A DNA stretch of 64,000 bases from NCBI RefSeq assembly GCF_008728515.1, contig NC_044983.1:133419139-133483138 (forward strand), given 5' to 3'. Source of the stretch: Papio anubis (taxonomy: Eukaryota; Chordata; Mammalia; Primates; Cercopithecidae). Shown in pieces: positions 22,985 through 35,739 of the stretch. Positions within the stretch are counted from its first letter, which is position 1; each line of letters opens with the position of its first letter. A program made the position numbers and the translations under genes. The notes below the pieces were generated by a model that saw only the letters and a program-made list of their open reading frames with translations, ran no database searches and was not told the origin of the DNA.

Positions 22985-23250
22985 TCATCATTTTTATTAT
23001 ACCTATTATTAAAAAGCACTCATTTAGACTCAATACTTGCCAAGCATGATATGCACTTTGCATATTACAAATCATTTAATCCTCGTAATGGCACTATGAG
23101 GAACATTACTGTCATTACCATCCCCATTTATACATGAGGACCTTGAGCACAGGGACACTGTGAGAGTGATTTATTCAAGGTCACACAGTCAGAAACGGGC
23201 AGATTTTCAGAGCTTACCCTCTTAATCAAAATGTTATATTGCTTCACAAG
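22985..23250 (-). mobile_element. MIR SINE, near full length
   Basis: Antisense MIR: 'caaatcatttaatcctcgta', 'ccccatttatacatgaggac', 'aaggtcacacagtcagaaac'. It starts after an ATC-rich stretch (CATCATCATCATTTTTATTA). 22736-22984 is single-copy. Confidence 0.92.
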
Positions 23251-23499
23251 ACTCAAAGATAATTTTCGCCCAGCCGTGTAGGCACACCCATATCATAGCC
23301 GACTATTTACATCTTGAGTGCACTGTTTGGTGTAATCATATACTGTATCCCGCAGGCATCCCTGAAATGTGACCCACCAAAAGCATCATGCCTTCTCCCA
23401 GCTTCATCCCAACTGTGATGCCGGAGGGTAGACTGGGATCATGGAGGTGGGAGGCTGTGTCTCACACATGTCTTAGGGAATAGCAATGAAGACATTGTA

Positions 23500-23710
23500 C
23501 CTTTAATGGAATATGGGGTTGAGCATCGTGCTGTGCTTGCCATGGATGCTCCCGTTCCTGCCTCACAATAAGTCTGCAAGGCTGGCACCAGCATGGCTTT
23601 CCTCGCCCAGGAGGAAAGAGAGGCTCAGGGAGGGAAAGTTACTAGCTTTAAGTTTTCCAACCTGGCTTTGGGAACCTAGGTGTTCAGATTCCAGAGTATT
23701 GGTGTTTGAT
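23500..23710 (-). mobile_element. MIR SINE
   Basis: Antisense MIR: 'gttcctgcctcacaataagt', 'gaggaaagagaggctcaggg', 'agggaaagttactagcttta'. Confidence 0.75.
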
Positions 23711-23954
23711 TTTTCATGATAATGATGTGTATTTTAGGTCATGTCAGATGCCCCTGAGTCAGAGCAGTTGTTTCGTGCTATACTGATCTGAAAAATGATT
23801 TCGACAAAATGTCACAGATTTCTGTATTCCCATTATAGAATATTACCCCTCATTTTACAAAAATTGCATGTGGATTCTTTATCACGCACAGAATTGTGTA
23901 TTAGGATTGGATTGTAGAAAACCACTGTTTGGGGGAATCTTTGTTTTTAGAATT

Positions 23955-24060
23955 TTCACTTATTCATTCCTTCACCTGGCATTTATTGAATGCGAACCAT
24001 GTCAGCCTCTGTTAGTTTCTGGGGATACAGAGATGAATGGGGCCTGGCTGGTCTCCTTCA
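23955..24060 (-). mobile_element. L2 LINE fragment
   Basis: Antisense L2: 'ttattcattccttcacctgg', 'catttattgaatgcgaacca', 'tttctggggatacagagatg'. Confidence 0.85.
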
Positions 24061-24099
24061 GTGGCTGGTGGTAATGGATATTTCTCTAATCAACTGAGA

Positions 24100-24235
24100 A
24101 CAGATGTTCATTAGGTGCTTTTCTCTGTTTGGCACAGCTGTGAGACCTCTAAGGAATACAAAAGAAGTAAATAGTAGCATTCCTATTCTCAAGTTGCTTT
24201 TGAGAAACCAGAATGAAATACATGAAACGAGAGGT
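24100..24235 (-). mobile_element. Second L2 LINE fragment
   Basis: 'tgttcattaggtgcttttct', 'ctaaggaatacaaaagaagt' and 'ttctcaagttgcttttgaga' repeat the same L2 3' blocks as the element at 23955, so it is a separate insertion or a local duplication. Confidence 0.6.
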
Positions 24236-24379
24236 GTTACTAGAAAATTAGTAATCAGAGCGAGAATCCACTTAGGCTCCTGTAAAAACAGTGATGAGGA
24301 AATTGAGGTGAGCTTATAACGTTAAAGCACCTGGCTTTGCCTTCCCTAAAATAAGCTGGGTGCTAGCCAAATGGCCCTG

Positions 24380-24520
24380 CATTTTAATCCCTAAACTATT
24401 CATTGCCTAGCTATGTGACTGTGGGCAAATCGCCTAACTTCTCTGAGTCACAAAGTGTGTGTTGTTGACATGAGAATATTTATTCTCCTCTATTGGTTTT
24501 GTCATGAGGAGGAAGTTTGA
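24380..24520 (+). mobile_element. MIR SINE
   Basis: Sense MIR: 'tagctatgtgactgtgggca', 'aatcgcctaacttctctgag'. Confidence 0.85.
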
Positions 24521-24525
24521 AAACC

Positions 24526-25020
24526 TGTATTCATTAGTTTACAATTACTGCTGTGACATAGTGCCATAACCTAAGTGGCTTAAAACAACATAACATTATT
24601 ATCTTAGAATTCCGCAGGTTAGAATTCTGAAATGTGGGCTAAAGTCAGTATTCTTGCATGATTGTATTACTGTATGGAGGCTCTAGAGTCTGTTTCTTTA
24701 TCTTTTCCAGTTTATAGAGGCTGCCTGCATCCCTTGGCTGGTGATCAGCGATGGCTGGTCAAGTCTTTCTCACATTGCACTACTCTGTCCCTCTCTCTCT
24801 GTCTCTTGCCTCCTTCTTTCTCTTATAAGGAAAAGACTCTTGTGTTGCATTGAGTATACCCATGAAGTTTAGAATAATATCCAGATTTCAAGGCCAGCTG
24901 ATTAACAGCCTTAATTTCATCTGCAACCTTAATTCTCTTTTGCCCAACATATTTACAGGTTCTGAAAATTAGGAGGTATATGTCAGGGGTTGGGGCATAT
25001 TATTATGCTTACCACATTAT
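24526..25020 (-). mobile_element. MLT1-type (ERVL-MaLR) LTR
   Basis: Old endogenous retroviral LTR on the complement: 'gtattcattagtttacaatt' (LTR 3' end), 'taagtggcttaaaacaacat', a CTCTCTCTCTGTCTCTTGCC block, 'ttctcttataaggaaaagac', and the 5' end near 'ggggcatattattatgctta'. No flanking internal region is visible, so probably a solo LTR, non-coding. Confidence 0.85.
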
Positions 25021-25318
25021 CCAAAGGGCATAGTTTAGTGCCAGTCATACAGATGGAAATCAATAAAGGGTGACTATTTTTGTTACTGTTTCCCAGAAGG
25101 AGTCCAGTGCAAATCTAGGCTACCGAAACACATCAGCATACTGTCTGAAGTTTTCCACCTCCTAGCTTCTTTCCCCATTCTGAGGAAACTCATGGCCCAT
25201 CTTCTTTTGCCATTTGATCATTCTGCAGCAATTTAAGTGAACTGCTCCCTTCTTTATGATAACTTCTTTGACCCCAGGTGGAAGGAGATGGCTCTAAGAT
25301 GGTTAAAAGATACTTGGA

Positions 25319-25648
25319 GGCCGGGTGTAGTGGCTCACGTCTGTAATCCTAGCACTTTGGGAGGCCAAGACGGGGAGATCACCTGAGGTCAGGAGTTCAA
25401 GACCAGTCTGACCAACATGGTGAAACCCCATCTCTACTAAAAATACAAAAATTAGCCTGGTGTGGTGACACATGCTTGTTATCCTAGTCACTTGGGAGGC
25501 TGAAGCAGGAGAATTGCTTGAACCTGGGAGGTGGAGGTTGCAGTGAGCCAAGATTGCGCCACTGCACTCCAGCCTGAGTGACAGAGCAATACTCTGTCTC
25601 AAACAAAACAAAACCAAAAAAACCCAAAAAAACAAAAAAACCAAAAAA
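25319..25648 (+). mobile_element. Alu SINE, full length
   Basis: Sense AluS-like copy from GGCCGGGTGTAGTGGCTCAC to a long A-rich tail broken by C (AAACAAAACAAAACC). Possible imperfect duplication ACTTGGAG before and ACTTGTAG after. A 143-codon minus frame (25303-25734) is antisense Alu. 25021-25318 is single-copy with a short L2/MIR scrap near 25025-25085. Confidence 0.96.
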
Positions 25649-26094
25649 CTTGTAGGTTTACTTACTGAGTCTGTGAACTTGCACCAATCTTTATCACTAA
25701 ATGTAAATTTTCCCATCTTTAAGAGAGAAATCATGGTAAGTACATTAAAGACATCCTATGGGGATCAAACAGTATCATGCATGTCATACATGAGTATGTG
25801 GTTTATGGATTTATGACCTGATAGAAATTTCCCATGAGATAAAAGGGAATTACTAAAGCAGTTTTAGCATTCTGTTTAATCCGGACAGAGCCTGAATGGG
25901 TCAACCTAATTGAAACATAAACGTTCACCCTATTCCTATAAAGCATCTGAAGTTCAACATAATTAACTTATTGAAGTAAGATTCAGTAGCATCAAGTGCT
26001 TTTAAGAAACAATTCGAGAGCACTTTGGAATCATCTATAAAAGGGACTTAGCTGCACAACAAAATGTGCCTCCTATGAGGTGTATCAGGGAAAA
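25649..26094. other. Single-copy DNA
   Basis: Nothing recognised. Confidence 0.4.
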
Positions 26095-26330
26095 GGAGAC
26101 ACCCATCTCTGGAATTGGAATCCTGGTTGCCCTTTGCTAGCTCTGTGGCTTTGGATAACTGGTTAGATCTTTCCAATGGCTCAATGCCTTCCTTGGTTTA
26201 CCCTTGAGCTGCTGCTTGCTTTCACAAAGGATTCATGGGGGATCAACCAAGATTGCATACATGGAAGTTGCTAGTACAGGTCCTGCCACAGAAATGCTCA
26301 ATAAATCTTGAGCATAGCTGTAACCACGGC
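26095..26330 (+). mobile_element. MIR SINE
   Basis: Sense MIR: 'ttgctagctctgtggctttg', 'gataactggttagatctttc', ending 'gaaatgctcaataaatcttg'. Confidence 0.8.
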
Positions 26331-27139
26331 AAGTGCAGTGGGATGGGAGAGGGATGCATAGCCCCTGGCAATGACTGACACATCGTATTAATATGTTCAG
26401 AGAAGGCGCCGTTACAATGTGACAGTTGGTGGCCGTGCTGATGGGATTTGTGTCCCTTTCCTTCTTCATGAAATTACTGAAATACATAGATCTTTTATTA
26501 AAGAAACACTAAAAGTAACATCTTGCATTTGTGTCAGTCAGGGTTTGCCAATTATTGGCCCTTGAGGATTGAGCCTGCAAATGTGTTTTATCTTGTTGAC
26601 ACAGTGCTTTATTGCTAACGTGGCCATGGCTACCGCTGCTAATTGTTTTTGCTGTTGCTGATGTTGCTGTTGTCATTGCCATTGATTTGTGAACCAATAT
26701 TTAGCATTTTAAAGATGTTTTATTACAAAATTAAATTTCTGTCTTCCCCTGAAAAACTGAAAGATCTCCCAACATGCAGTCAACATTTCTGCAGGGTCGT
26801 AATAAGCCACTGCTAAGTAGCAGCTGCTCCTGTGGCCAAGGCGGCCACCGCTGCCCTCACACAGAGGCAAGTGTCATGATCATTTGTAAATGTGCTTCCA
26901 CTGGGATTTTCTAATGGTAGTTGATTATTTTTGGACCCGTATATCCATCAAAAGCAGAAAATAAAAAGATAGATTAGGTGGAACCCAAGGTTTTCTTACA
27001 ATTTCATTTTTGTAGTTTGCCTGGCCCCTGCAGGCATTTGTGTTTTCTCCAGTTGGTATGGAGCCTCATCCTTTCCAATAGATCCATCACTGTGATTTGC
27101 CTGTTGAACAGGACAGATGCCTTTTATGTTTTTCAGTTA
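26331..27139. other. Single-copy DNA, possible old DNA-transposon remnant
   Basis: Around 26500-26900 the text ('ttattacaaaattaaatttc', 'cctgaaaaactgaaagatct') is reminiscent of hAT-type fossils, but I cannot assign a family. An imperfect GTTGCT-rich stretch lies at about 26645-26690. No gene called. Confidence 0.3.
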
Positions 27140-27932
27140 AATGTTTTATTTTGAATTAGTTGTAGCATCACATGCAGTTTTAAGAAGTAGTACAGAGACA
27201 TCTCATATAATGTTTATCTAGTTTCCTTAATGGTAGTATCTTGTAATGCTGTGGTGCAATTTCACAGTCAGGATATTGATATGGACAGTCAGGGTACAAA
27301 TTATTTTCATCACCACATGGATCTCACATTTTATGTTGCTCCACACCCACTCGTCTCCCACTCCCATCCTCTCTCCAACCCCTGGAGCCACTAATCTGTA
27401 TTCTATTTTTATAATTTTGCAACTTTAAACATGCCATATAAATGGAAATATACACCTTTTTCAAATTAGCTTCTTTTGCTGAGCATAACTGTCTGGAGCT
27501 CCATCCAGACTGTCTGTGGATGAATTGTTCATTCTTATTTATTGCAGAGTAGTTTCCACAGTTTATTCATTTACTAAAGGACATCTGGGTTGTTTCAGTT
27601 TTAAGTATTGTGGATAAAGCTTCTCTCAACATTTTGAACAAGTTCTTACATAAATAAGTTTTCATTTCTCTAAGAGAAATGCCTAGGAGGGCAGTTGTTG
27701 GGTTGTTTGACAGTTGTATGTTTAATTTTTAAAGAAGCTAGCTAACATTTTCCAGAGTGGCTGTTCCATTTTACATTTCCACCAGCAATGTGTGAGTGAT
27801 CCAATTTGCCTGCATAATTGCCAGTATCTGGTGTTGTCAATGTTTTTTATTTTAGTCATTTTGATGAGTGCGTTGTAGCATCTAATTGCGGTTTTAATTA
27901 GTATTTTGTCTGATGATGTTGAATATCTTTTT
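27140..27932 (-). mobile_element. Outer L1M/L1ME, 3' portion (antisense)
   Basis: Complement of an old L1 3' UTR and ORF2 end: 'agtagtacagagacatctca', 'caggatattgatatggacag', 'gagtagtttccacagtttat', 'ttgatgagtgcgttgtagca'. It stops at GATGATGTTGAATATCTTTT, where a second L1 is inserted. The same element resumes at 29546. Confidence 0.9.
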
Positions 27933-29545
27933 TAAACATTTATTTTATCGTATATATTTGAAGTATACAACATGATGTTTTGATAAAAAATATGCAGTGA
28001 AATGATCATTATATGTGAGCAAAGTAGCACATCTACTGTCTTCCAAAGTGGCCTTCTTTTTTTATTTTAAACTTTTCCGTAGTAAGTACATCTAAAATCT
28101 GTTCTCTTAGCAAATTTTCAGTATATAATACAATATTATTAACTATAATCCTCTGGCTGTACATTAGATCTCTAAACTTATTTATACTATAGAACTGCAA
28201 GTTTATACTCTTTGACCTACGTTTCCCCAATTCTTCTTTCCCCTCTCCATTCTTGGTAACTATCATCCTATTCTCTCTTTCTATGTGTTTGACTTCCTTT
28301 TTTTAAAAAAGTTCTACGTGTAAGTGAGATCTTGTATATATATATTTTCTGTATCTGGCTTATTTCATTTAAGCATAATGTTCTTCAGTTTCATCCATGT
28401 TATTGAAAATGGCAGTAGCTTCTTTTTTTTGAGGCTGAATAACATTCTATTGTTTGTGTGTGTGTGTATGTGTGTGTGTACATTGATATGTATTCCACAG
28501 TTTATCCACTGATTCATTGCTGGGCGCTTAGGTTGTTTCTGTATCCGGGCTATTGTGACAAATGCCGCAATGAAGGTGGAGGTGCAGATCTCTCCACGAG
28601 GTGCTGACTTTGATGTCTTGTTGGTGTACACAAGCAGAGGGGTTTCTGGGTCATATGGAAGTTTTATTTTTAGTTTTTTGAGGAACCTCCATGTTATTTT
28701 TCATAATGGCTGTACCAATTTACATTCCCACCAGAAAAGAATACAAGGGTTTTCTTTTCTCCACATTCTCACCAACACTGGTTATTTCTTGTCTTTTTCA
28801 TGGTAACTGTCCTGAAATATATGAGGTGATATGTTGTGGTTTTGATTTGTGTTTCCCTGATGATTAGTAACATTGGGTACTTTTTCACAAATGTGTTGGT
28901 AATTTCAATGTTTTCTTTGGAAAAATGTGTATTCAGGTCCTTTGTCCTTTAAATTGGATTATTATTATTATTATGACTGCTATTGAGTTGCATGATTTTC
29001 TTACACATTTTGAACACTAATCCCTTATCAGACATACTGTTTGCAAATATTTTCGTTCTTTTGTAAGTGGCCATTTTACCTTGTTCATTTTTCTTGTTTC
29101 TCAAGATTGTGTTATAGCTGTTTAACATCTTTTGTGGTTCCATACATATTTTAGAACTATTTTCTCTATTTGTATAAAAAACGCCCTTGGGATTTTTTTT
29201 TTTTTTTGAGGTGAGGTCTCCACCTGACACCCAGGCTGGAGTACAGTGTTGTGATTTCAGCCCACCTCCTCTTCAACCTCCTGTGCTCAAGTGATTTTCC
29301 CTACCTCAACCCTTCCAGTAACTGAGACTACAGACTACAGGTATATGCCACCACACCCGGCTAATTTATTTATTTATTTTCTGTAGGGATGGCATCTCCA
29401 TATATTGCCTAGGCCGGGCTCAAGAAATCCTCCAGCCTTGGCCTCCGAAAGGGCTGGGATTAGAGGCATGAGCCACCACACCTGACCTGGCATTTTAATA
29501 GAGACTGCACTGATACTCTGTTTTGCTTCGGGTGTATGAACATTT
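27933..29545 (-). mobile_element. Inner L1M inserted in the outer L1
   Basis: A second antisense L1 starting again at a 3' UTR ('ctctggctgtacattagatc', 'gtaagtgagatcttgtatat') and reading into ORF2 ('gcttatttcatttaagcata', 'cattcccaccagaaaagaat'), then across the AluJ to 'gagactgcactgatactctg'. Its flanks GTTGAATATCTTTT and TTTGAACATCTTTT look like a worn target duplication of outer-L1 sequence. A (TG)n tract lies at about 28456-28481. Confidence 0.88.
29193..29487 (-). mobile_element. AluJ-like SINE inside inner L1
   Basis: Antisense and highly diverged Alu with a T16 tail, 'aggctggagtacagtgttgt' and end 'gccaccacacctgacc'. It splits the L1 between CGCCCTTGGGATTTT and GGCATTTTAATAGAG; the partial repeat TTGGGATTTT / CTGGCATTTT is its probable target duplication. 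Confidence 0.9.
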
Positions 29546-29696
29546 GAACATCTTTTCATGAGCTTATTTGCCCTCTGTGTGTTCCCTTTGGTGAAATTTT
29601 TCTTGTGTTTGACCACTTTTTAATTGGTGTGTTTGTTTTTACTACTCAGTTCCAAGAGTCCTTTATATATCCTAGGCAATAGTCCTTTGTCAGATA
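29546..29696 (-). mobile_element. Outer L1M/L1ME, resumed
   Basis: Continues the element that broke at 27932: 'cttttcatgagcttatttgc', 'gttccaagagtcctttatat', 'caatagtcctttgtcagata'. It ends at a TA where the Tigger-like element begins. Confidence 0.85.
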
Positions 29697-30314
29697 GTCA
29701 ATTCTCAATAGTTACAGTAGTATGTTCTGTAAAGTCACCATGAATACTGAATTAGCAAATGCTGAACCGCTGTTCCTGGGGGAAATACAGGGTTAGGTTC
29801 CTGTGAGCCTCTGGTCACATTTCTGCCAGACTTACCAATACATAATCTTGTTTTATGTGTTTCTGTTTAAAGATACCTCACAGTTAATATGTACTGTTGA
29901 TTCATTACCATTGATCTCAGTCAGCAGCACTAGAACTCATAGCTGAGTAAAGCTCATCTAATAACACACATCCTTTCTCCATGGGGCACATCACAGCATT
30001 CCTGCCCTTAGGAACACTAGACAGCCCTTTAGTACTATGCCTGGGGTCTATCTCAAACAGTGGAATCACCAACAAAAAGCACAGAGTAGAAAAATATGTG
30101 GGACTAAATAAATTGCAAAAGGGATCCTTGTTTGTAGTATTGCTTAACCTCAGTTGGGCACCTGAGTGTCAGAAGATTCCAACTTTTTACCACTGTGTTC
30201 GTGTCTGTGAATGACCACAAAGGTGCTGTGAGTGTTGCATTTGGGGCTAAAACATATTTTATCAAGTAAACAAATTCCCAAATACAGAATTCACAGATAC
30301 TGAGGGCCACTGCA
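29697..30314 (+). mobile_element. Tigger-like (Tc1/mariner) DNA transposon remnant
   Basis: Starts after TA and ends 'cacagatactgagggccact', the typical Tigger terminal text. Interior blocks 'aatgctgaaccgctgttcct' and 'atacagggttaggttcctgt' match a Tigger-type family that I cannot name. It splits the outer L1 cleanly. No transposase frame survives. Strand is arbitrary. Confidence 0.65.
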
Positions 30315-30413
30315 TGTGATTTGCAACTATTTTTTCCCACATTGTAGCTTGTATCTTAACAGGGTCTTTTATAGCACAAAACTGTTTAGTTTTAATGAAT
30401 TAAAATTTATCTG

Positions 30414-30560
30414 CGGGGTTCAGTGGCTCACACCTGTAATCCCAGTACTTTGGGGGGCCGAGGTGGGAGAATCACTTGAGACCAGGAGTTTGATGCCAGC
30501 CTGGGTAACATAGCAAGACCTCATCTCTCAAAATAAACAAGCAAACAAACAAACAAAATA
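30414..30560 (+). mobile_element. Free left Alu monomer (FLAM-like)
   Basis: Only the left Alu arm is present: 'cagtggctcacacctgtaat', 'ccagcctgggtaacatagca', followed directly by an A-rich tail with (CAAA)n. There is no right arm, which fits a FLAM element or a monomeric Alu. Confidence 0.8.
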
Positions 30561-30641
30561 TATGTTTTTCTTTTATGATTCATGTTTTCTGTACCAAGTC
30601 TAAAAACTCTTTGCTTAATTCTATATTTAGAATATGTTTTA

Positions 30642-30936
30642 GGCCAGATGTGGTGGCTCACACCTGTAATTCCAGCACTTTGGAAGGCCAAGGCAGGTGG
30701 ATTGCCTGAGGTCAGGAGTTCGAGACCAGCCTGGCTAACATGGTGAAACCCCGTCTCTACTAAAAATAAAAAAATTAGCTGGGCATGGTGGTGGGTACCT
30801 GTGATCCCAGCTACTTGGGAGGCTGAGGCAGGAGAATCACTTGAACCGGGGAGGTGGAGGTTGCAGTGAGTCGAGATCACACCATTGCACTCCAGCCTGG
30901 GCAACAAAGTGAGACTCTGCCTCAAAGAAAGAAAAA
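30642..30936 (+). mobile_element. Alu SINE, full length
   Basis: Sense AluS-like copy from GGCCAGATGTGGTGGCTCAC to GAGACTCTGCCTCAAAGAAA. It interrupts the outer L1. Flanks AGAATATGTTTTA and GGAATAATTTTA are a weak target duplication. A 134-codon minus frame here is antisense Alu. Confidence 0.95.
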
Positions 30937-31185
30937 AGGAATAATTTTAAAACTTTTCTCTGTTTCCTAATAGTTTTATAGTTTCATATTTTTCATTTAC
31001 ATCCACAATCTACATTATTAATAGTTTCTTTATAAGATATGAAATTAAAGTTGAGGTTTGTGTGTTTGGTTGTGGCTGTTATCTTGTCTATGGATAGCCA
31101 ATTGCTTCAGGACAACTTATTTTAAAAGGTGATCTCTGCTCCATTGAATTGCTTTTGCACCTTTGTGAAAAATCACATGGGCATA

Positions 31186-31821
31186 CGTATGCCCTCATTA
31201 CTGCGGGGTGCTGGGTGCAGGTCCAGGCTCCCCACATGGTCTCCACTTAAACTGAACAGGTGGGGTTCTCTTCACCATCTGTTAGGGATGGAAGCCTGGC
31301 TCCCTGCTGAAGTCCTTCTCTTGGCAGGTTGGGTGGGGATGCAGTGTTTTCATGCAGTCTGGGGATGGCGGGTGTCTAGACTTCCCACTTTGCCTTTGCT
31401 GGTGTGGGTGGAGGTGGGCCCACAGTATTTTCTGTTTTTTGGCTGGAGTAGACAGCTGTTGCCTGAAAGTTTTCTGTCTTGCTAGGCTGTTCTCTTCCTG
31501 GTCCTTCGGCTGGAGGGAGAGGACTTTCTTTGGATAATTTTCTTGTTCGTGGCTATTAGCTTTTCTGGCTTCTTGGCTTCTCCAGTATCCAGTCTGGATA
31601 TATGAGGCAACAGAAAATGCAGAAGCCTCACCAGCATGTCTCTCCTTGGGTCCTGAGGTCCCCAACCTGTCTGCTTTCTTCTCCACCTTGAAGAATCTGC
31701 ATTTGCTTGTTTTCTATATACTGTTAGAGTTTTTGTTGTGCTTAGTGCGAAAAATAGGGTAAAGTATGTCTCTCTACTTCACCTTTCTGGAAACAGAAGT
31801 CATGGCAGGTACTTTTTAAAA
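31186..31821 (-). mobile_element. L1M 5'-UTR-like segment
   Basis: On the complement the text resembles the 5' untranslated region of old L1 elements: 'ggacccaaggagagacatgc', 'aggaccaggaagagaacagc', 'cagtttaagtggagaccatg'. It abuts ORF2 sequence at 31185, so ORF1 and most of ORF2 are missing between. The 134-codon minus frame (31282-31686) and 118-codon plus frame (31129-31485) lie in this non-coding region. Confidence 0.55.
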
Positions 31822-31832
31822 ATATTCATTTT

Positions 31833-32126
31833 GGCTGGGCATGGTGGCTCACGCCTGTAATCCCAGCACTTTGGGAGGCTGAGGCAGGTGGATCATGAGG
31901 TTAGAAGTTCAAGACCAGCCTGACCAACATGGTGAAACCCATCTCTACTAAAAATACAAAAATTAGCCAGGCATGGTGGTGCGCGCCTGTAGTCCCAGCT
32001 ACATGGGAGGCTGAGGCAGAAGAATTGCTTGAACCCAGGAGGTGGATGTTGTAGTAAGCTGAGATTGTACCACTGTATACCTGCCTGGGCTACACAGCAA
32101 GACGCCATCTCAATATATATATATAT
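31833..32126 (+). mobile_element. Alu SINE with perfect target duplication
   Basis: Sense Alu from GGCTGGGCATGGTGGCTCAC, ending in an (AT)n tail at 32113-32130. ATATTCATTTT occurs exactly at 31822-31832 and 32127-32137. The element is inserted in an antisense MIR. Confidence 0.97.
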
Positions 32127-32130
32127 ATAT

Positions 32131-32260
32131 TCATTTTACAGATACAGAAACAAGTTCAGAGAAGTTATGTGATGTACTTAAAGTCATGCAGCTGGAAATG
32201 TGTCACTCATGCTGCAGCTATGAATTCAGTGCTAGTGCCCTTTTCTCTTCATTTTTGCTC
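32131..32260 (-). mobile_element. MIR SINE fragment interrupted by Alu
   Basis: 'cattttacagatacagaaac', 'agaagttatgtgatgtactt' and 'aaagtcatgcagctggaaat' form an antisense MIR core. The Alu at 31833 entered its 'attttacag' block. Confidence 0.8.
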
Positions 32261-33915
<1,655 letters not shown>

Positions 33916-34198
33916 GGCCAGGCACGGTGACTCATACCTGTAATCCCAGCACTTTGGGAGGCCAAGGTGGGCAGATCACCTGAGGTCAGGGGTTTGAGAC
34001 CAGCCTGGTCAACAAGGTGAAACCCTGCCTATACTAAAAATACAAAAGAATTAGCCAGGCGTGGTGGTGGGTGCCTGTAATCCCAGCTACCCAGGAGACT
34101 GAGGCAGGAGAATCACTTAAACCTGGGAGGCGGAGGTTGCAGTGAGCCGGGATTGTGCCGCTGCGTTCCAGCCTGGGTGACAAAGTGGGGAAAAAAAA

Positions 34199-34236
<38 letters not shown>

Positions 34237-34242
34237 GAAAAA
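33916..34242 (+). mobile_element. Alu SINE with long A-rich tail
   Basis: Sense Alu from GGCCAGGCACGGTGACTCAT. The tail at 34191-34242 is an A25 run followed by (GAAAA)n. Flanks AAGAAGGAGA (33906-33915) and AAAAAGGAGA suggest the target duplication. Confidence 0.96.
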
Positions 34243-34247
34243 GGAGA

Positions 34248-35739
34248 AATACTTAAAGGGTAGGGTAGAGGGTAGGGAACATTAAGACAGAGCTGTGCAA
34301 AATCTGTTTAACATTAATTATAAAGTACAAGTAGCCAAGAATGTTGTAGAAATCCAATCCAGTAAAGCCAAGAGTACTGGTCGTAGCTACACTTGATAAA
34401 ATTCATTTGGAATTTGCAACATGTTATGGTGAGTGGAATCACATGCAATTGAATATCCACAAGTCAGGAATGTAGATGTGGTGGTCTGTTTAAATTTACC
34501 TTAGAAGACGTCTGGAGGGGGACCTGGTTCCTGAGGCCACATGATAAAACATGAGAAGAGACCTGTGGTTTCAGAGCAATAGGATAACTCAAGCCTGTGA
34601 TCTACAGAAGGAAAGACACTGATGGCCACAGGCTTCCCCCTTGCCTCTGAGTAGAGTAAAACATTAAATAATAGTCAAGTTGCCATATTTCCAAGGTGTT
34701 CCTCCTATTTCTCTCCACTCCTCTCTCCTGGGAAGGAATCAGGCATCTGATAAGTAGGCTATCCATCCCCGTAGGTCCAGTGTAGATCCAGAGTGATTTA
34801 AGAATCCAGCAGTTCCCTCCTTTCCTATCATCCTGTGCTTCACCCCTTCCCCACCCCACCTTCCAACAGAAGAAGGTCCATGATGTCCACAGAGAGAGCA
34901 GGGGATTTGGACCCTGACCCTGCGTGAACCAGTGTCCGTATGTGTACATTGGATAATAACATATCTGTGACCCCAGATATGTTACTAGCAGTTTTAACTT
35001 TAGTTTCCTGAAATATGAGAATAAAATGCATTCTTCATAGATATTGTCTTAGAAATTATAATTAAAAAGGACACTTTATATTTCATAGAGGTTATGAACT
35101 AGCACAAGGTAAGTAACCAGTTAGTCCTACCTGTGGTCATATCATCAGGGATTTGAGGAACCCGATCTCAGGGTCAAGGTAAAAGCCTTGGAGAGAGACC
35201 TAAAAGTGAAGCAGAAATAACACTGCAGCCGACCTGATGAAAGCCATCCCCAGGCTCCCCGTTAAGGACTCTGCTTCTTTCTTGTGACTGTGGACGACCG
35301 GAGCTTGGGTCCTGTCACCGGATGAGCCATCTTTGGGAGCTGGCAGGCCCCAGCTGTGAGGACCAGAGGGCTGCAGGATGCTCAGTGGTTGGCAGAGCCT
35401 AGCGAGTAACGGGGGTTGAGAAGGGCTTGAGATAGTGCTGCACAGAGACAAAGAAAATAAAAATGAAAAAACTATTTTCTTTTCTAGTAGAGTTTAACAG
35501 AAGAATAATTATGATGAAGTTGGTATGCCTTGAGCTTTACAGTAGCACACTGTTTAGAACAGAATACAAACACAGTGGTCAGCAATAATTTACAATGAGA
35601 TTGTGCCCCAGGTGTGGGATGTGCAGAATTTGTATTTCTTCTTCAAGGTGAATTTTCCAATTATACTATTTTTGGTTAGAGACCGCTGCATTATGAAGCA
35701 CTCCAAAACGTCTGACTTTTAACAATGGCTTATTCTTTT
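34248..35739. other. Single-copy DNA
   Basis: No element clearly recognised. A short G/A tract GGGTAGGGTAGAGGGTAGGG lies at about 34259-34278. Minus frames of 115 and 83 codons are unsupported. Confidence 0.4.

Larger units (their letters stand above)
30315..31185 (-). mobile_element. Outer L1M/L1ME, further segments (30315-30413, 30561-30641, 30937-31185)
   Basis: Three pieces of the same antisense L1: 'tgatttgcaactattttttc'; 'tttttcttttatgattcatg'; 'taatagttttatagtttcat' to 'ccattgaattgcttttgcac'. They are separated by two Alu-type insertions (30414-30560 and 30642-30936) and remain collinear with an L1 ORF2 consensus. Confidence 0.8.

Noticed and set aside
31282..31686. 134-codon minus-strand gene
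   Set aside because: It lies in L1 5'-UTR-like sequence, which is non-coding.
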